DNA from: Protonemura montana
Lineage: Eukaryota; Arthropoda; Insecta; Plecoptera; Nemouridae
Length of the DNA stretch: 64,000 bases
Direction: 5' to 3'
NCBI GenBank assembly: GCA_947568835.1
Contig: OX387604.1
Coordinates: forward strand, 5,150,360 to 5,214,359
In this document: positions 37,426 to 50,296 of the stretch, in pieces
Layout: each line of letters begins with the position of its first letter
How positions within the stretch are numbered: position 1 is the stretch's first letter
Position numbers and translations under genes: made by a program
Notes under the pieces: model-generated
Seen by the model: the letters and a program-made list of their open reading frames with translations, nothing else
What the model was told of the DNA's origin: nothing
Databases searched by the model: none

Positions 37426-38785
37426 CGTCGCCACGCTGCTTCGTAGACGACAGTCAGCTGTTTAGAGCACCACACTAGGGCGCCAAACGTACTCTCGGAG
37501 GCACGCGTCTCGCCGTAGTCTCGCCGAAATCCCGTCGAACCTATGTCGACATCTGTATGATCTATTTAATTGATCTTCCATTTCGATGACGGATATCAGA
37601 ATTTTTTAACTAAGCATGTTATGATTAGACGGGGATTTTATGGTACGCAATCCACGTGAGGCTATTGTTATATAAACAAGCTCAATTCAGATTCCTTGCA
37701 ATAACGATTTGATTCCATTAGCGACAAGCCCCTTTGGCATCTTTTCTATTTGAAATTTAATGAGAAGTTGGTGATAGAAAAATGGCGAGGTTTGAAAAAT
37801 GGTGAGATTTATTTATTTATTGGCAGTCGTTGCCTGTTGAAATGGCTGAACACTATTTTAAATTATTTTGACACGCGTTAATTCAAACTGAAACAAAATA
37901 TAGATTCGTAGTCTGCTTTTAGTCCGTGGTCAATCATAATTTTGTACGAAGTGATACTATGCGGTCGGCCAGGAAATTGTGACATCACATAGCTGATTGA
38001 AGTGAAATTAACCATTTAATACCGGGTAATGGAACAACTTTAGCAGGTATCTAGATATCAAAGTAAAGAAGCGTTGGTATGTGCAGATTTTTTGTATGAA
38101 TGGAACTCACTGGATTGAAATGTGAGTCTCTGAAGTAAATGACATAGCTGTGGCTCCGTATTGTGTCGAATAGGCCTGCTACACGTTGTGTAACAAGAGA
38201 TGCAGTAGCAGTGGGACATTGTATTAAACGCTGACTTAGCAACGAGTAAAGAGTAAGGAACTTTGCTACGAAGATTATTTTCTCAGGTTATTATTACATG
38301 ATGATAATATATTAAGAATAAATACTAAATTTTCTGGGTGATTTTTTTTTTTGGTTTTCGCATGCGGTCATCACAAAATTTAGTAACTTTCGGAATAATA
38401 TTAAATGAAAAACTTAATTTCTTAAGCATGCAATAACTGTCAATCAATACCACCTCAATTTCCTTAACCAATTTCAATTTCATTTTTTATCAATTTCTAT
38501 TTCCTTTGGTATTGTAATGCAATCTTATTTGTCTGTTTTGTTTTGGTCTCTTAACACCTATCATACATGGTTTTCATTCATCTGTTGAAATCACTTACAT
38601 ATTTAACACTTAGCATAGAAACAATCAACACTTAATCATCAGCATAGGTAATAAATGTTTTTGTGATTGTGATAACGTTTCTGTGTGTATTTTTAATATG
38701 TCTAATGTTAAACTGTTTTTCTCTCCTTTCTTACTTGCTTACCTATCAATGCTGGGATCTCGGTAATGTATAATGTACAACACAG

Positions 38786-38851
38786 CTGTCCCGGTCAAAT
38801 TCTGCCATTTCTGACCGGACGCTGGAAGAATGCTGGTCAACCCTGCAGCGA
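38786..38851 (+). CDS. dati: dati-like 66-bp internal exon (22 codons)
   Basis: This small exon has 22 codons and contains SRSNSAISDRTLEECW followed by STLQR. Its acceptor is caacacag| and its donor is CGA|gtgagt, a strong match. Both edges are phase 0, so it can be included or skipped without changing frame, joining LVNDLQ on the 5' side to IFMHKSAMQ on the 3' side. The RSNS segment fits a basophilic-kinase R-x-x-S pattern; whether it is phosphorylated is unknown. Upstream, no AG dinucleotide occurs from 38648 to the acceptor, and a pyrimidine tract (about 38710-38742) with a CTAAT-type branch candidate at about 38702 lies well upstream of the AG. I recognised the exon by its peptide and placed it between the first exon and the zinc-finger exon by synteny and phase. 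Confidence 0.82.
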
Positions 38852-39348
38852 GTGAGTGCTCTTTCTCTTTTCTATATCGTCTTTACAACACATTTCTTTT
38901 GCTAATGTTGCACGCAATCTCTGGCAATTCTGTAAAAATTCTTATAGACTTCTAAGATAACTGTACCCTTCCCTACAATGATCTTGGAGGAATAACAAAA
39001 TTGGTACAGATGTCTAATTTCAAGGCCAGTGTGCTTATTGGACCGAAAACGTTTCGCCAGGAATGCAATTGAAAATATTATCTTGCGAAGGTGTTATCAC
39101 CAAAGAAAATCTGAAATCAGAAAACAAGCTTCTTGATATCCACTTGTTATCAGATTCAAAACAGCATTAGTAGGTAATTAAATTATGCACTTCCTCATTG
39201 AATCTGACATGTCTTGAACTGGTAGGCTTTCAATGCACAAATTACTTGGTTTTGAAATGCTACCTGACAAAAACATCAATTTGTTTCTGCACAAGGTTTG
39301 GGGTTAAAGGCAGCTTTCACCTTCACCTTCACTTGCAGAGGGCCATAA

Positions 39349-39369
39349 CCCCCCCCCCCCCCCCCCCCC
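39349..39369 (+). repeat. poly-C run, 21 bases
   Basis: Uninterrupted C homopolymer within the intron after the 66-bp exon. Confidence 0.9.
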
Positions 39370-42177
39370 ACCGCCACCATCCTAGCCATTCTAAGTTAGT
39401 TTAGTCGTAGGTATAACCTGCATTAGGTTTATAGGTCTAAGCCGCTTTTCAGTCATTTTTGGGTGTTTACGCCTATATAAGCATCTAATTCATGCCTGTA
39501 GTGCAGAAGTTGAATGTGGAATTTTTGCAATCCGATTATGGCGATGACGAATGCCAAGAAACTAGCGCCATTTATGAAACACCTATAACCAATTTATTAT
39601 ATTTGAACTAAGAAGAAAAAACAACCGTTAGATAGAATAAACTGCAGGACTATGACCGAGCAATTTCTTGGTCTTGCATTTAATTTTCTTTAAAAAAATG
39701 TAATCAGCAGGAAAGAAAAAGTCACACATTTGCTATTCGTTGATTTGTCACGATGAGAGTGACACGAGGAAAGTTTTCCGCTTTTCCCGCGTTTCCCGTG
39801 TTTTCCCCCTCATCAGTCAAGCAGACGAGAGGACAGCGAGAGAGCTTTCGCCACCCCCACCCCCCTCTCAGTCCCACCCGTCACCATTGGACAGACACTT
39901 CTTAAACCTCTACAGGAAATTGGCGAATAAAGCGTGAAAGAAATTCACGGCGATTTCTTTTGTGATTCTACTAAAACCCGAGGGCCGGGAGTTCCATCAT
40001 TTTTATTCAAACTTCTCCACGGGAAAGTGGATAATATTTTATCCATACATAAAATACATTTCTCTCTTTTTATCCATGTCTCGGATAATATCATGTGACT
40101 ACAAGGTTTTTGAGGAAAATCTTATTTTGATTAGTTCATATTTCACGTCTTTATTTCAGGTGACAGACACCACTTGTCACCACACGTTTTCTTAGTAGAT
40201 AATTATTGTCAATTAGTGTAGCATTTACCTGTTGCATTAGTATAAGACCAAGCTGTGTAAGCTACCACTATTCATAATTCCAAAGTTCCAAGAAAAAAAC
40301 TTAACCACCTAACTACAAGCATCACTTGCAGTATTAAAAAATAACGAAAACTTATTTTAAAAATCAATATATCTGTAAACAATTTGATCACTTTTAATAG
40401 GTTTCTATTTAGTGTTTCCTTAAATTATTTCATATTCAATATTCAAACACAATAAGCTATAAAATTAAAGAAAAACAGTTAAACATGACTGTGTTTTCCC
40501 GTTACGAACAGGGGTGGTTCGTTGGGAGGGTTGGGCTTCGGTTGGTAGAGGGGGTGTGGGGGGAGTGGGATGAGGTGGGGTGGGGAGAAGGAGGACCATG
40601 CACGCTAGTAATATACGCACGTGGGTCTCGGTGCATGTTACTAACATATCGATATTTTCCTGGCAGAAATATACTTTTAATTTACCTCCCAATTACTCGT
40701 TGGTATGCCATAAGCATACCTACTTGCGCTTGTACTTTTTTGAATCAAAAAAATTATTCACATTGAAAAAAAATGCCACGGCTGCTACGGTTCACGTGGA
40801 AATAATTTTGTATTACAAGCTCAATTATCTTATCACATTTGTTATTGCGAAGAAGTTAAAAACGTTTATTGCACATCACCGGAGTGTGGAAATAGGTAGG
40901 AACATTCTGTTTTGATCTGCCTATTTTATTCTCTTCTCTAGAGTCTATACCATCAAAGCGAGCAATGATCGAACTCAACTGAACTCACTAGCGAAATATG
41001 TATCGGTAAAATCATGGCGTACTGATTATTAAAAAAAACTTATAATTTTACTGTAAACCTGGCCATATCTTACCTTTTAAAGTACCGTGTAACTTCACTA
41101 ACGTAAAGATGTTAATAGAAAAATGTATTCGTAAAGGCAGCTGACAAGTAAATTGTTTCTAAGAACAATCACGCATGTTCTAAAGATCTATGCAAATGCA
41201 GTTTGAATCTTTGTGCAAGCAAATAGGTATATTGTTTCTTGGTCTCCCATCACGTTTGTACCTACCGTAGTATGAAACGCATTGTCTCTATCCCTCTTGT
41301 CTTTCACTCATCTACACGCAGTCGTCCAGGTGATACGTAACCGGTTTTACTTAGTATCAATCTGTTACAGACGAAAAAAGTAGGATTTTTTTCGAATATT
41401 GTTCTTATTATTTTAAATTGCCAAGTCACTATGCCATGGCTTGAATGTACGAGGACTATTTTTGTACGGGCAATGAATAAAGGGCGAGCAGCATTTTGGA
41501 TTGAGAATAAAGGCTGTGTGGATTAGGGGCCCAAATGAATATTAAATTCAGACTGAAACCGTCCCTTATGCGCCACTATCAAATTGAGAGAATCATCGTC
41601 AGGGTAAATATTAAAATGCTGAAGCAATTGAAAAAAGATTTACGTGCGACAGAAGTGTTTGCCGTGGTGAGATTTATTTTAGTGGATTTTTGCGATCAAA
41701 GGACAATCACGTATATATTTTTTATAATTCATTGATTTACGATAGGAACTAATAAAAGACAATAGCGAAAGCGACGAAGACATTTTATTACGTGTTAATT
41801 GTGATGTTGGTACGCGATTAGGTATTCAATTTATTTTCTATTTTATTTGCAAATTTATGTTGGAATGCATATTATGTTCTTCCGGGTTTTACGTTTTTTG
41901 AACCAAAATGTATCTTTTGATCTTTCGTTAACTATCGGTTAACATGTTTAGTGATTTGGGAACCTAATCGGCTTTCAACAGAAAAAGCGGTAACCCCACA
42001 TAAAAAATGTACTCAAGGTTATATTTATAAAAAAATATACAATTTTTCAGAAATACCGCTAAAAATGTGTTCCAGAAAAATAAATAAGGTAAGCGTAAAT
42101 GCCCCGCCAGGGAAGAACAGTGCAAAAATAGATCTTTAGGCAATACTGCGGACTTAACACATAGCACAGTCGCATTT

Positions 42178-42222
42178 CCCAATGATTTCCCAGTGATTTC
42201 CCAGTGATTTCCCAGTGATTTT
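42178..42222. repeat. 11-bp tandem repeat (tgatttcccag)
   Basis: TGATTTCCCAG three perfect copies plus partial copies at both ends. Confidence 0.85.
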
Positions 42223-42855
42223 AAGAAACCCGTTGCCATTTCGCAGTCAACATCGTTTAGTTTAAAACTTTAAAATTACACTTAAAACTTATTTTAACAT
42301 ATCGCTTAAATATAAAACTAAACCTGACCTGCATTTTGAATGCATTTTCCAATCGCTTGGCTGCCTGGCTGGCAACCTTTCAAAAGTTGCCTAATTTTTC
42401 TATTTCCACGTTTTGGCACTAGTTCCATCGTAGACGCGCGTGCAGAAAACTTTTTATTTGTTCTTTTACTTCCAAGCGCAGTATATGTACAGTTTTTACG
42501 AAGACCATTTATTTTGGATTCGAAATTATTATAGTTCGTAAATTGGAGACCCAATTTTGTATGGCTCAGGCTCAATTCCAATTTCAAAAGTGAGAATAAT
42601 TTCAACAAATATAATGACACGTTAAGGAAATCGAGCTAGCCAGTCACGAAAGGTTGAACGTAGACCTCATGGCGCGGTGATTTGCCGCACATAAGACCAG
42701 TGTCTTATTTTATTCGTCTTATTTTTTTAACTGAAAACAACTATGCTTGTAAGTTTGTCCGATTTTTTTTTTCGGTCTCATAAAATATTCAAATCTTGTG
42801 TTGCTCTTTTTGGCGATTCCTTCCAAACAGTTATTTGATTCTTTGTTACACCTAA

Positions 42856-42881
42856 GTACCGAGTACATGGGTACTCGGTAC
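42856..42881. repeat. perfect 11-bp inverted repeat, 4-base loop
   Basis: gtaccgagtac and gtactcggtac flank atgg. It could form a small hairpin; no function is indicated. Confidence 0.85.
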
Positions 42882-43510
42882 CTGAGCGCAGGTGACGAAC
42901 AGAGCTGTTGTCGCTGCCCCCGCAGTTTGAGTCCACGCAGCTGGTGACACCTACCTCGAAATGTAATGTGCTCCTTGGTAATATGCTTCGTGATAACAAG
43001 CAATCTATCAGCGATCGCGAGCGTACATTTCCACCAGATAATCTAGTGGTAATAGAGAAATTCAACCCCTTTTTCAGATAACTTCGCATTACTATACTTA
43101 TTTTACTTTTTTTTTTCAAATTTCCTTTCGTGGGGAAAATGAAGAATTTGAAGCCACAGAAAACTAATTCTAAGTTCTTATCGGCATGCGATCTAAATGT
43201 GATAGAAATTTTGACCTTTCTTCACGTGTGTCTTTACTGAAATTGGAAGCTGATTCTAATATTACACGGTTTTGTAACTGTTTTTTGTGAAGAATTCATT
43301 TGAAGTTTCCACACTTGTTCTCAAGTCCACACAAGGGTATGTCTCTTGTTGTATAACATTTGGTAAATTTACATAACATTATAGAAGAATACAATTTTTT
43401 TTTTTTTCTCTTTTGATTTATCTTGAGAATGATACGTGAGGAACACTTAACTAACTGTATGGTTGCAAGATGGTAGTCAATGAAATATTTCCAATGTCTA
43501 TAAACAAGTG

Positions 43511-43571
43511 TTACCATTTGTTACCATTTGTTACCATTTGTTACCACGTGTCACCACACGTTACCATCTGT
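43511..43571. repeat. 10-bp tandem repeat (ttaccatttg)
   Basis: Three perfect copies followed by diverged ones (ttaccacgtg, tcaccacacg, ttaccatctg). Confidence 0.85.
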
Positions 43572-44429
43572 CAGTAATCAGTCCGCCATCAGACTACAAG
43601 ACAATCACACACTTTGCCAGAACTTGCAAATGGAGATCTAGCCAATGAGAGAACTTGACTATCGACAGTTTTTGATATTGACACAATAAAATGATAGATA
43701 TTAGATTGCATAGTGAACGTGATACTACCACATTCTCCTACCATCATACCTTCCAATTCTTCAATCTCAATATCAAAAGCAAGTCCATTTTGAAGCTCAC
43801 TATCGTAAGATCTGGTTATGAATTGTCATTTCAAATCTTTCTTGTTCAAGAATCTGGCGAGTAACAAAAAACGATCTATTTGTCCGTTCATTTTAGCAGT
43901 TACATTTAATGAATATGACACTTTTTTTTATCGAAAATTGTTGACTAGAAAATTATAACTCTTGAATGCATGATAGAAACAGAGTTGACGGGGTTAAATT
44001 TTCAAAGGGTCGAGCTTTCTTTTGTTCCTATCTAGGGGTTGCTCACCGTTTTTAATTTTTTGCTCTGAGACAAAAGGCTCTTAGGTTAAATTCTTGAAGG
44101 GATGATGATATGCACAATAGGTATGAATGACGCAGCACAGTTCTGTGAGACCTCATGGTCGCAAACGCAGATCATTCCCAAACGAGAGAATACCATCCTG
44201 CACAATTTTGTTAGAAGAACGAACCTCGGCCCACGAGGCTCTCGGCGCGAAAAATTACTCGCGAAACACGACAAACGACACGACACACGACCACATGGTC
44301 TAGGATCCACGGTTGCTAAGTTGTACAAGGTCCTGATAAGGCCCTGAGCAGGCTGTGATAGGTCCTGAAAGTTGCGTGCGTTATTTCTGTTAGAAGATCT
44401 TGCTGATAGTGCACTTACTTCTGAGGTTC

Positions 44430-44570
44430 TAACAGTTATTTGACAGTTGTTTGACAGTTGTTTGACAGTTGTTTGACAGTGGTTTTACAGTGGCTTGACA
44501 GTGGTTTGACAGTGGTTTGACAGTAGTTTTACAGCGGTTTGACAGTTATTTGACAGTACTCTGACTAATA
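44430..44570. repeat. 11-bp tandem repeat (tttgacagttg)
   Basis: About 11-12 copies with single-base variation. Confidence 0.9.
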
Positions 44571-45547
44571 GTGATCTGAAAATGCAGTCGATTCACACAT
44601 AAGGTGAAACGCGTTGGTTTTATAGTTCCCGGTACCCTGTTTCTAGTTCTCAGAATATGCAGAGTACTGAATGAAAAAAACACACATTGCATTGAATTAG
44701 GCGAATGAAAAATGTGCGTAATACTTCCGCATTTGATAAATAAATACGGTGTTTAGGAGGTCCCTGAAATTATATGAGTTTACGCCGTATTACGAAGTAA
44801 ATACATAATATTATTGAGGCAAATTAGTAAGGAAGTGCGTATAATCTATCTATTGTGCTCAGACTTACCTGGATTTGAAAATTGTAATCGAGTTAAGCGC
44901 AAATATGTGTGCCATGGTTGACGTAATGTCACCACCTCTGGACATTGAACGGTACACTGAATCTCCCCTATTCTAATCTGAATTCGCACAGGGATCGTAT
45001 TTGTTTAGTGCTAGGAGCGGTAATGCAATAATAATAATAATACCTCCTTTCCTTGACTGCCCGTCGTCATGGGTCACTCATACTTGAAAACAATTGAAGC
45101 ATGCTATTTATTCACTATTTATGCACCTCAATAAATAATCAAAATAATATAATTTTTCACATTTGAATATTGAAATGAGATTGCAAGTGGTTTATGTCAC
45201 TATACTTAACGTCAAAATCTTGGCCTTGATTTATCGGAAATTAGCGATAAATATATAATTAATTCAGAATTCAGTCACCGTCAATTTTTTTTTTCTTACA
45301 ACAAGCACGTTTTGAGAAAGAGTCGAGCTCGCGCTAAAAATTCACATGTGATATTTTTTTTTCACAGAGAGTCCATAGTTTTGCATCGAGTAATAAAAAG
45401 TTTGATGCGTATAATTTTTTTCAATTGTCCTTGCACTTTGTTATCGTACAGTCACTCTTTCGGGAGTGATAAGATAGTGGCTGCCTGGCAGTGCTAGTGA
45501 CAAGCGGGCTGGCACAGGCTGCCTTAGGTCATTCACCAAAAGCAGAT

Positions 45548-45562
45548 CCTAACCTAACCTAA
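45548..45562 (+). repeat. (CCTAA)3, matches insect telomere motif
   Basis: Three exact CCTAA units, the complement of the TTAGG repeat common at insect telomeres. At this length it may be chance or a trace of break repair. Confidence 0.6.
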
Positions 45563-48500
45563 TATAAGTTCGCTTGCGGTATGTTTTAACTGCACCGAAT
45601 ACACTAGCCACATCACAAGGTTCCACACCCATCTCGATTCCGACTTGAATTCAGCCAGCTATAAATATTTTCTTGCCCTTTTGTACAAAATCAATTGAAA
45701 AATGAGTTTTTTTTAATCAAGAAAACTACATTCACTCTTCGATTTAGTACTGAGACGTTATTGAAATGTATATGCAAGTTACCAAGAACCAATAAAGGCT
45801 TGAATTAATTATATTTATTAAAATGTTTATAACTATTCGCAAGAATCTGTCATGACGGCGTCAATGATAATTTTTGTAGCAATACTCATGCTGTCACTAC
45901 CATACATTGTTCGACTTATTAGCGTGCTATTATAAGCTAGGTTATTGAACCCAAGTGCATAAACATATTCATCTATCACATGGCTCTGGCTGCGGCGGTG
46001 GCGACGACGACGCCGCCGCAACTCAGCCAACTTCTTATCCTGCCCAGATAGATATACAGTCAGTTTATTTCGTAGCATGACGAATTTAGCCGATAATAAA
46101 AAAACGTAGACAGTACACGACCTATCTTAACTCCAACTGACTTGAGCTACTTAAAAAAAAAATAATCTAGCCAAACTGCTAACGGGTGGCCCATAATCGA
46201 TGCAACCTTGGGAGAACATTTTTACATTTTAATTCATAAATTGCATCCTGTTGAGCACAAAAGCACGAAACTTGCATTTTCTTCGTCGCATGTATGCATT
46301 AAACATTTCGGACGCACTGCAAGACAGAGTGCAAGACACTCATTTATGTGAACAAGCTGAGTAAGAATCTAAATCTTGATCAAATTATGACTACACGTTT
46401 GTCTAATAATATTTTTATATTACCTAAAAGAGTGGGCGATTTTGTTTGTATATGTTTGCAAATTGATGGTATTTAAAAACCGATTCGAACTTCGTTAGAA
46501 AATGTGGCCAGAGTGTCAGAAACATAATAGAATGGGTTCAATAGCCGCCTGGGCGTATATTTCACTAGCATGCATGTTCCTTTAAGCAACTATGCTCGGC
46601 TGCATTTTTTAGTGCACTATTCTAATGAACTGGGTGCAATGACGCCGCGATATTTAAAAATATACTAAAAAAAGATTTTTTTCCGTCACGTGACTGCCTA
46701 GGCCCCAGAGAGCTGGATCGCGTCCCCTCCCCTTCGTCCCACCTAATCCCCTACCACCCCGGGACACCCGCGCACCCGTGAAGTGTGGTGTGCCCCCCTC
46801 CCCCCACTGCCGAGCGCACTCAAAAGGGTTAAGAACATTCGCAAGGTCACAGTATGTGGAAAACGAGTTTGAAAAAGATTGCAAAAGTTCTAGATGCACT
46901 TTTATGCATGGGTAGAACGGTGTGTGAAAAATTGTTCGGTCTTATCGATCTCTTTAGTTTACAATCTACGTTTAAAAATCGTAATGCTCGCCGCCTGTTT
47001 TGTGATTTCGAGTGAATTTAACAAATTGGTGTGTTGAATATTCTTGAAAAAGTGTGTAAAAAGCGACTTACGCTGTGAATAAGAAGATTCGAACGTGATC
47101 ATTGCTTAGACGCTCCGGTGCGGACTCCATGCGTATTTGTTTGTTTTCATTGTTTTCATGTTTCTGATGAAACCGAATTCACGTGTGTAATTTGTCATTG
47201 AATTAACGCGCCAAATTTTTTAGCGTTTTTAAGCAACCGAGTGTTCTTTTTTTTGGACAGTATATTTTAACGTATTGTGAGTAAGGTGTCGAAGTAGCTG
47301 CCGTTTTTATTTGGTGAGTAGTTATAAAAAAATAAAACATTGATATTTCATTGCGCGCCAAACAATCACATTCGATCAGATTGCGTGCATTTATGTCGAC
47401 CTCGTTTTTGGGCACACAGACACTTGGTCCATTAGATAATTCATTTTTGATTTACCCGAAATGTATTACATCTTACATAACTATAAAAGAAAACGCATCA
47501 ATTTTTAGCATGAGTTCATGTTGAATTTAATTAAACGGAAATGTAATCGGAATCGTATTAATTCGTATTCAATCACCGTATAGTCAAGTGTGAGAATCAA
47601 TGTTTTTATAAAGTGTAGTAACCCGTTTGGCAAGATTTAGGCATAATAAAGAAGTGTCTACTGACCTGCCTTAACACAACCACGCTTACGATACGCCATA
47701 CAACCTGATCAAAAAACATACCCAGTGTCATCGGCACGTAACTACCAGTCGCTACCAATAGTCTCTAATTCTTGTCGGAATCTTGTCGATTAACTATTTG
47801 AATAGGTATTTGAATTGTCGGCTCGTGAGTCGTGCTGCACTAACTGATTACTACTAACAACTCCATGTCAGTCTTAAGATATGTATTTTCTTACTTCCTC
47901 TAAACTCTAAGATGATCGATTATCGATCACATATTTTTATAAAAAAAATGTTTATTTATATCTAGAATTTATTATGCAGCTGTTGAAATTCTCCATCTGA
48001 TCCAATAAGTGACGCTTCGTAAATGTAATTACAAGAGAATGAAGCTCAGTTATAATTTTCTGCAAAACATTACGAAATAACCTCGAGAATGAATAGAAGT
48101 GGAAAGTGTAAAAAAGTGACCGCGGAATTAAGACAAATGTTTAGCTTTTAATTTTGTGGTCAATCACAACAGTTTATGGCTTAACGTAGAAATACGCAGA
48201 AATGTACAAATTAACCAGTGGGTGATTCAAACAAATATAACTATTCATAAGTCATAACCTAACGTGTGAATATTACCAAGCAACAAAGAAAAATGCATAC
48301 TTTTGTCTCTCACTATTGAGCCCAGTTGAATCCTAGATTTTTTTAGTGAATAGTATAATAAAATAATTATATCTAACATTAGCCTACGTGTAATCAACTA
48401 TCACAAAAAATATATAGATAGATACCAAATACGTCAAAGTTTAATATTTGGTCTCTCAGTTTTTTACTGATAAAAAAAAAACATATAGGGTGATACTGAG

Positions 48501-49289
48501 TATCGTCACTTGGGCCTCAAACTAATATAACAGCGTCTGGATCGGAGAGATCAGAGAATCTGATATCATCCAATAGGAAGTACATAAATGTGACATCCCC
48601 TCTCCCCATACCCACCCTCACCATAATCTTGGCACTAAAATCGTTTCGTAGATGGTCAATACGCTAGAGATCTTTTGTCCAAGTACAAGAATTCGTTACA
48701 GAAAATAAAGACTCTTGAATCCAGCATCCTCGTCCCACCAGTGCTTTGATAACGCAAACGTAGCGTCTGCTGCCGCCTGGCTGGCAGGCTCACTGGCTGG
48801 ACCTAAGCTGACCAGATCGACTGCTATTTTATATAAAAACATAGGTCTTCGTACCTATGTGTTGAATTTTTCGTATGAAACCCACCATTTGAAGATCAAC
48901 ATTCACGCGAAACGTAACAAGTTAGCTTTGAAAAGAAAACTTCTCATTCAAGATTCTCTTTTCTAAAAGTGGCTTAAACCTCGTTTGCGTCCGAAACGGA
49001 TTGAAGATGAATCTGAATGCAACACCTTGAATAAATTAGGACGAATACTTTTTGCATGGTCTGTACTTTGTTCTAACCGCTAACTTAGGCGAGGTCAGGT
49101 TTTTCTCTAACTCTCTCTTTTTATCCAAAGTACTTATATCTCTTCTCTCGTTCTCTCCTCCTTACAGTATATACAGGGTTTTTTATTCGAGTGTTTTTTT
49201 ATTGTGTCTGCCGCATACTTTGTTAGATGAACTCCTCGCTCTTGGGTCCGCTTGGCTCGGCTAGACCTGCGCAAGCGCAGGCTCGGGTA

Positions 49290-49765
49290 CAGGCACACCG
49301 CTCAGGCACACTGCTCAGGCACACCGCTCAGGCACACCGCTCAGGCACACCGCTCAGGCACACTGCTCAGGCACATTGCTCAGGCACACTGCTCAGGCAC
49401 ACCGCTCAGGCACACTGCTCAGGCACACCGCTCAGGCACACTGCTCAGGCACACTGCTCAGGCACACTGCTCAGGCACACCACTCAGGCACACCGCTCAG
49501 GCACACCGCTCAGGCACACCGCTCAGGCACACTGCTCAGGCACACTGCTCAGGCACACCGCTCAGGCACACTGCTCAGGCACACTGCTCAGGCACACTGC
49601 TCAGGCACACTGCTCAGGCACACTGGTCAGGCACACTGCTCAGGCACACCGCTCAGGCACACTGCTCAGGCACACCGGTCAGGCACACCGCTCAGGCACA
49701 CCGCTCAGGCACACTGCTCAGGCACACTGCTCAGGCACACCGCTCAGGCACACTGCTCAGGCACA
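49290..49765. repeat. 13-bp minisatellite (caggcacaccgct), ~37 copies
   Basis: The unit CAGGCACACYGCT is highly regular with a C/T variant at position 10. The 13-base period shifts frame each unit, so any one frame reads a 13-residue peptide repeat (SGTPLRHTAQAH); three overlapping ORFs result and none is supported as coding. Confidence 0.97.
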
Positions 49766-49778
49766 AATAACAGGGACA

Positions 49779-50296
49779 TGCACAGCTAGAGACACAAGCA
49801 CAGCTAGAGACACGAGCACAGCTAGAGGCACAAGCACAGCTAGAGACACAAGCACAGCTAGAGACACAAGCACAGCTAGAGACACAAGCACAGCTAGAGA
49901 CACGAGCACAGCTAGAGGCACAAGCACAGCTAGGAACACAAGCACAGGCACAAGCACAGCTAGAGACACAAGCACAGCTAGAGGCACAAGCACAGCTAGA
50001 GACACAAGCACAGCTAGAGACACAAGCACAGCTAGAGACACAAGCACAGCTAGAAACACAAGCACAGCTAGAGACACAAGCACAGCTAGAGGCACAAGCA
50101 CAGCTAGAGACACAAGCACAGCTAGAGACACAAGCACAGCTAGAGACACAAGCACAGCTAGAGGCACAAGCACAGCTAGAGACACAAGCACAGCTAGAGG
50201 CACAAGCACAGCTAGAAACACAAGCACAGCTAGGAACACAAGCACAGGCACAAGCACAGCTAGAGGCACAAGCACAGCTAGAGACACAAGCACACA
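49779..50296. repeat. 18-bp minisatellite (acacaagcacagctagag), ~29 copies
   Basis: The unit ACACAAGCACAGCTAGAG repeats directly after the 13-bp array. A 12-base truncated unit with neighbouring taggaaca variants occurs at about 49931-49953 and 50231-50253, exactly 300 bases apart, showing internal duplication. ORFs of up to 372 codons (+) and 210 codons (-) over the two arrays are artefacts of the stop-free units. Confidence 0.97.

Larger units (their letters stand above)
35107..38785 (+). other. intron between first coding exon and 66-bp exon
   Basis: Bounded by gtaagc and cacag. Contains the inverted-repeat cluster at 36.3-36.5 kb and the G-rich run at 37.4 kb; no other coding exon recognised. 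Confidence 0.7.
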
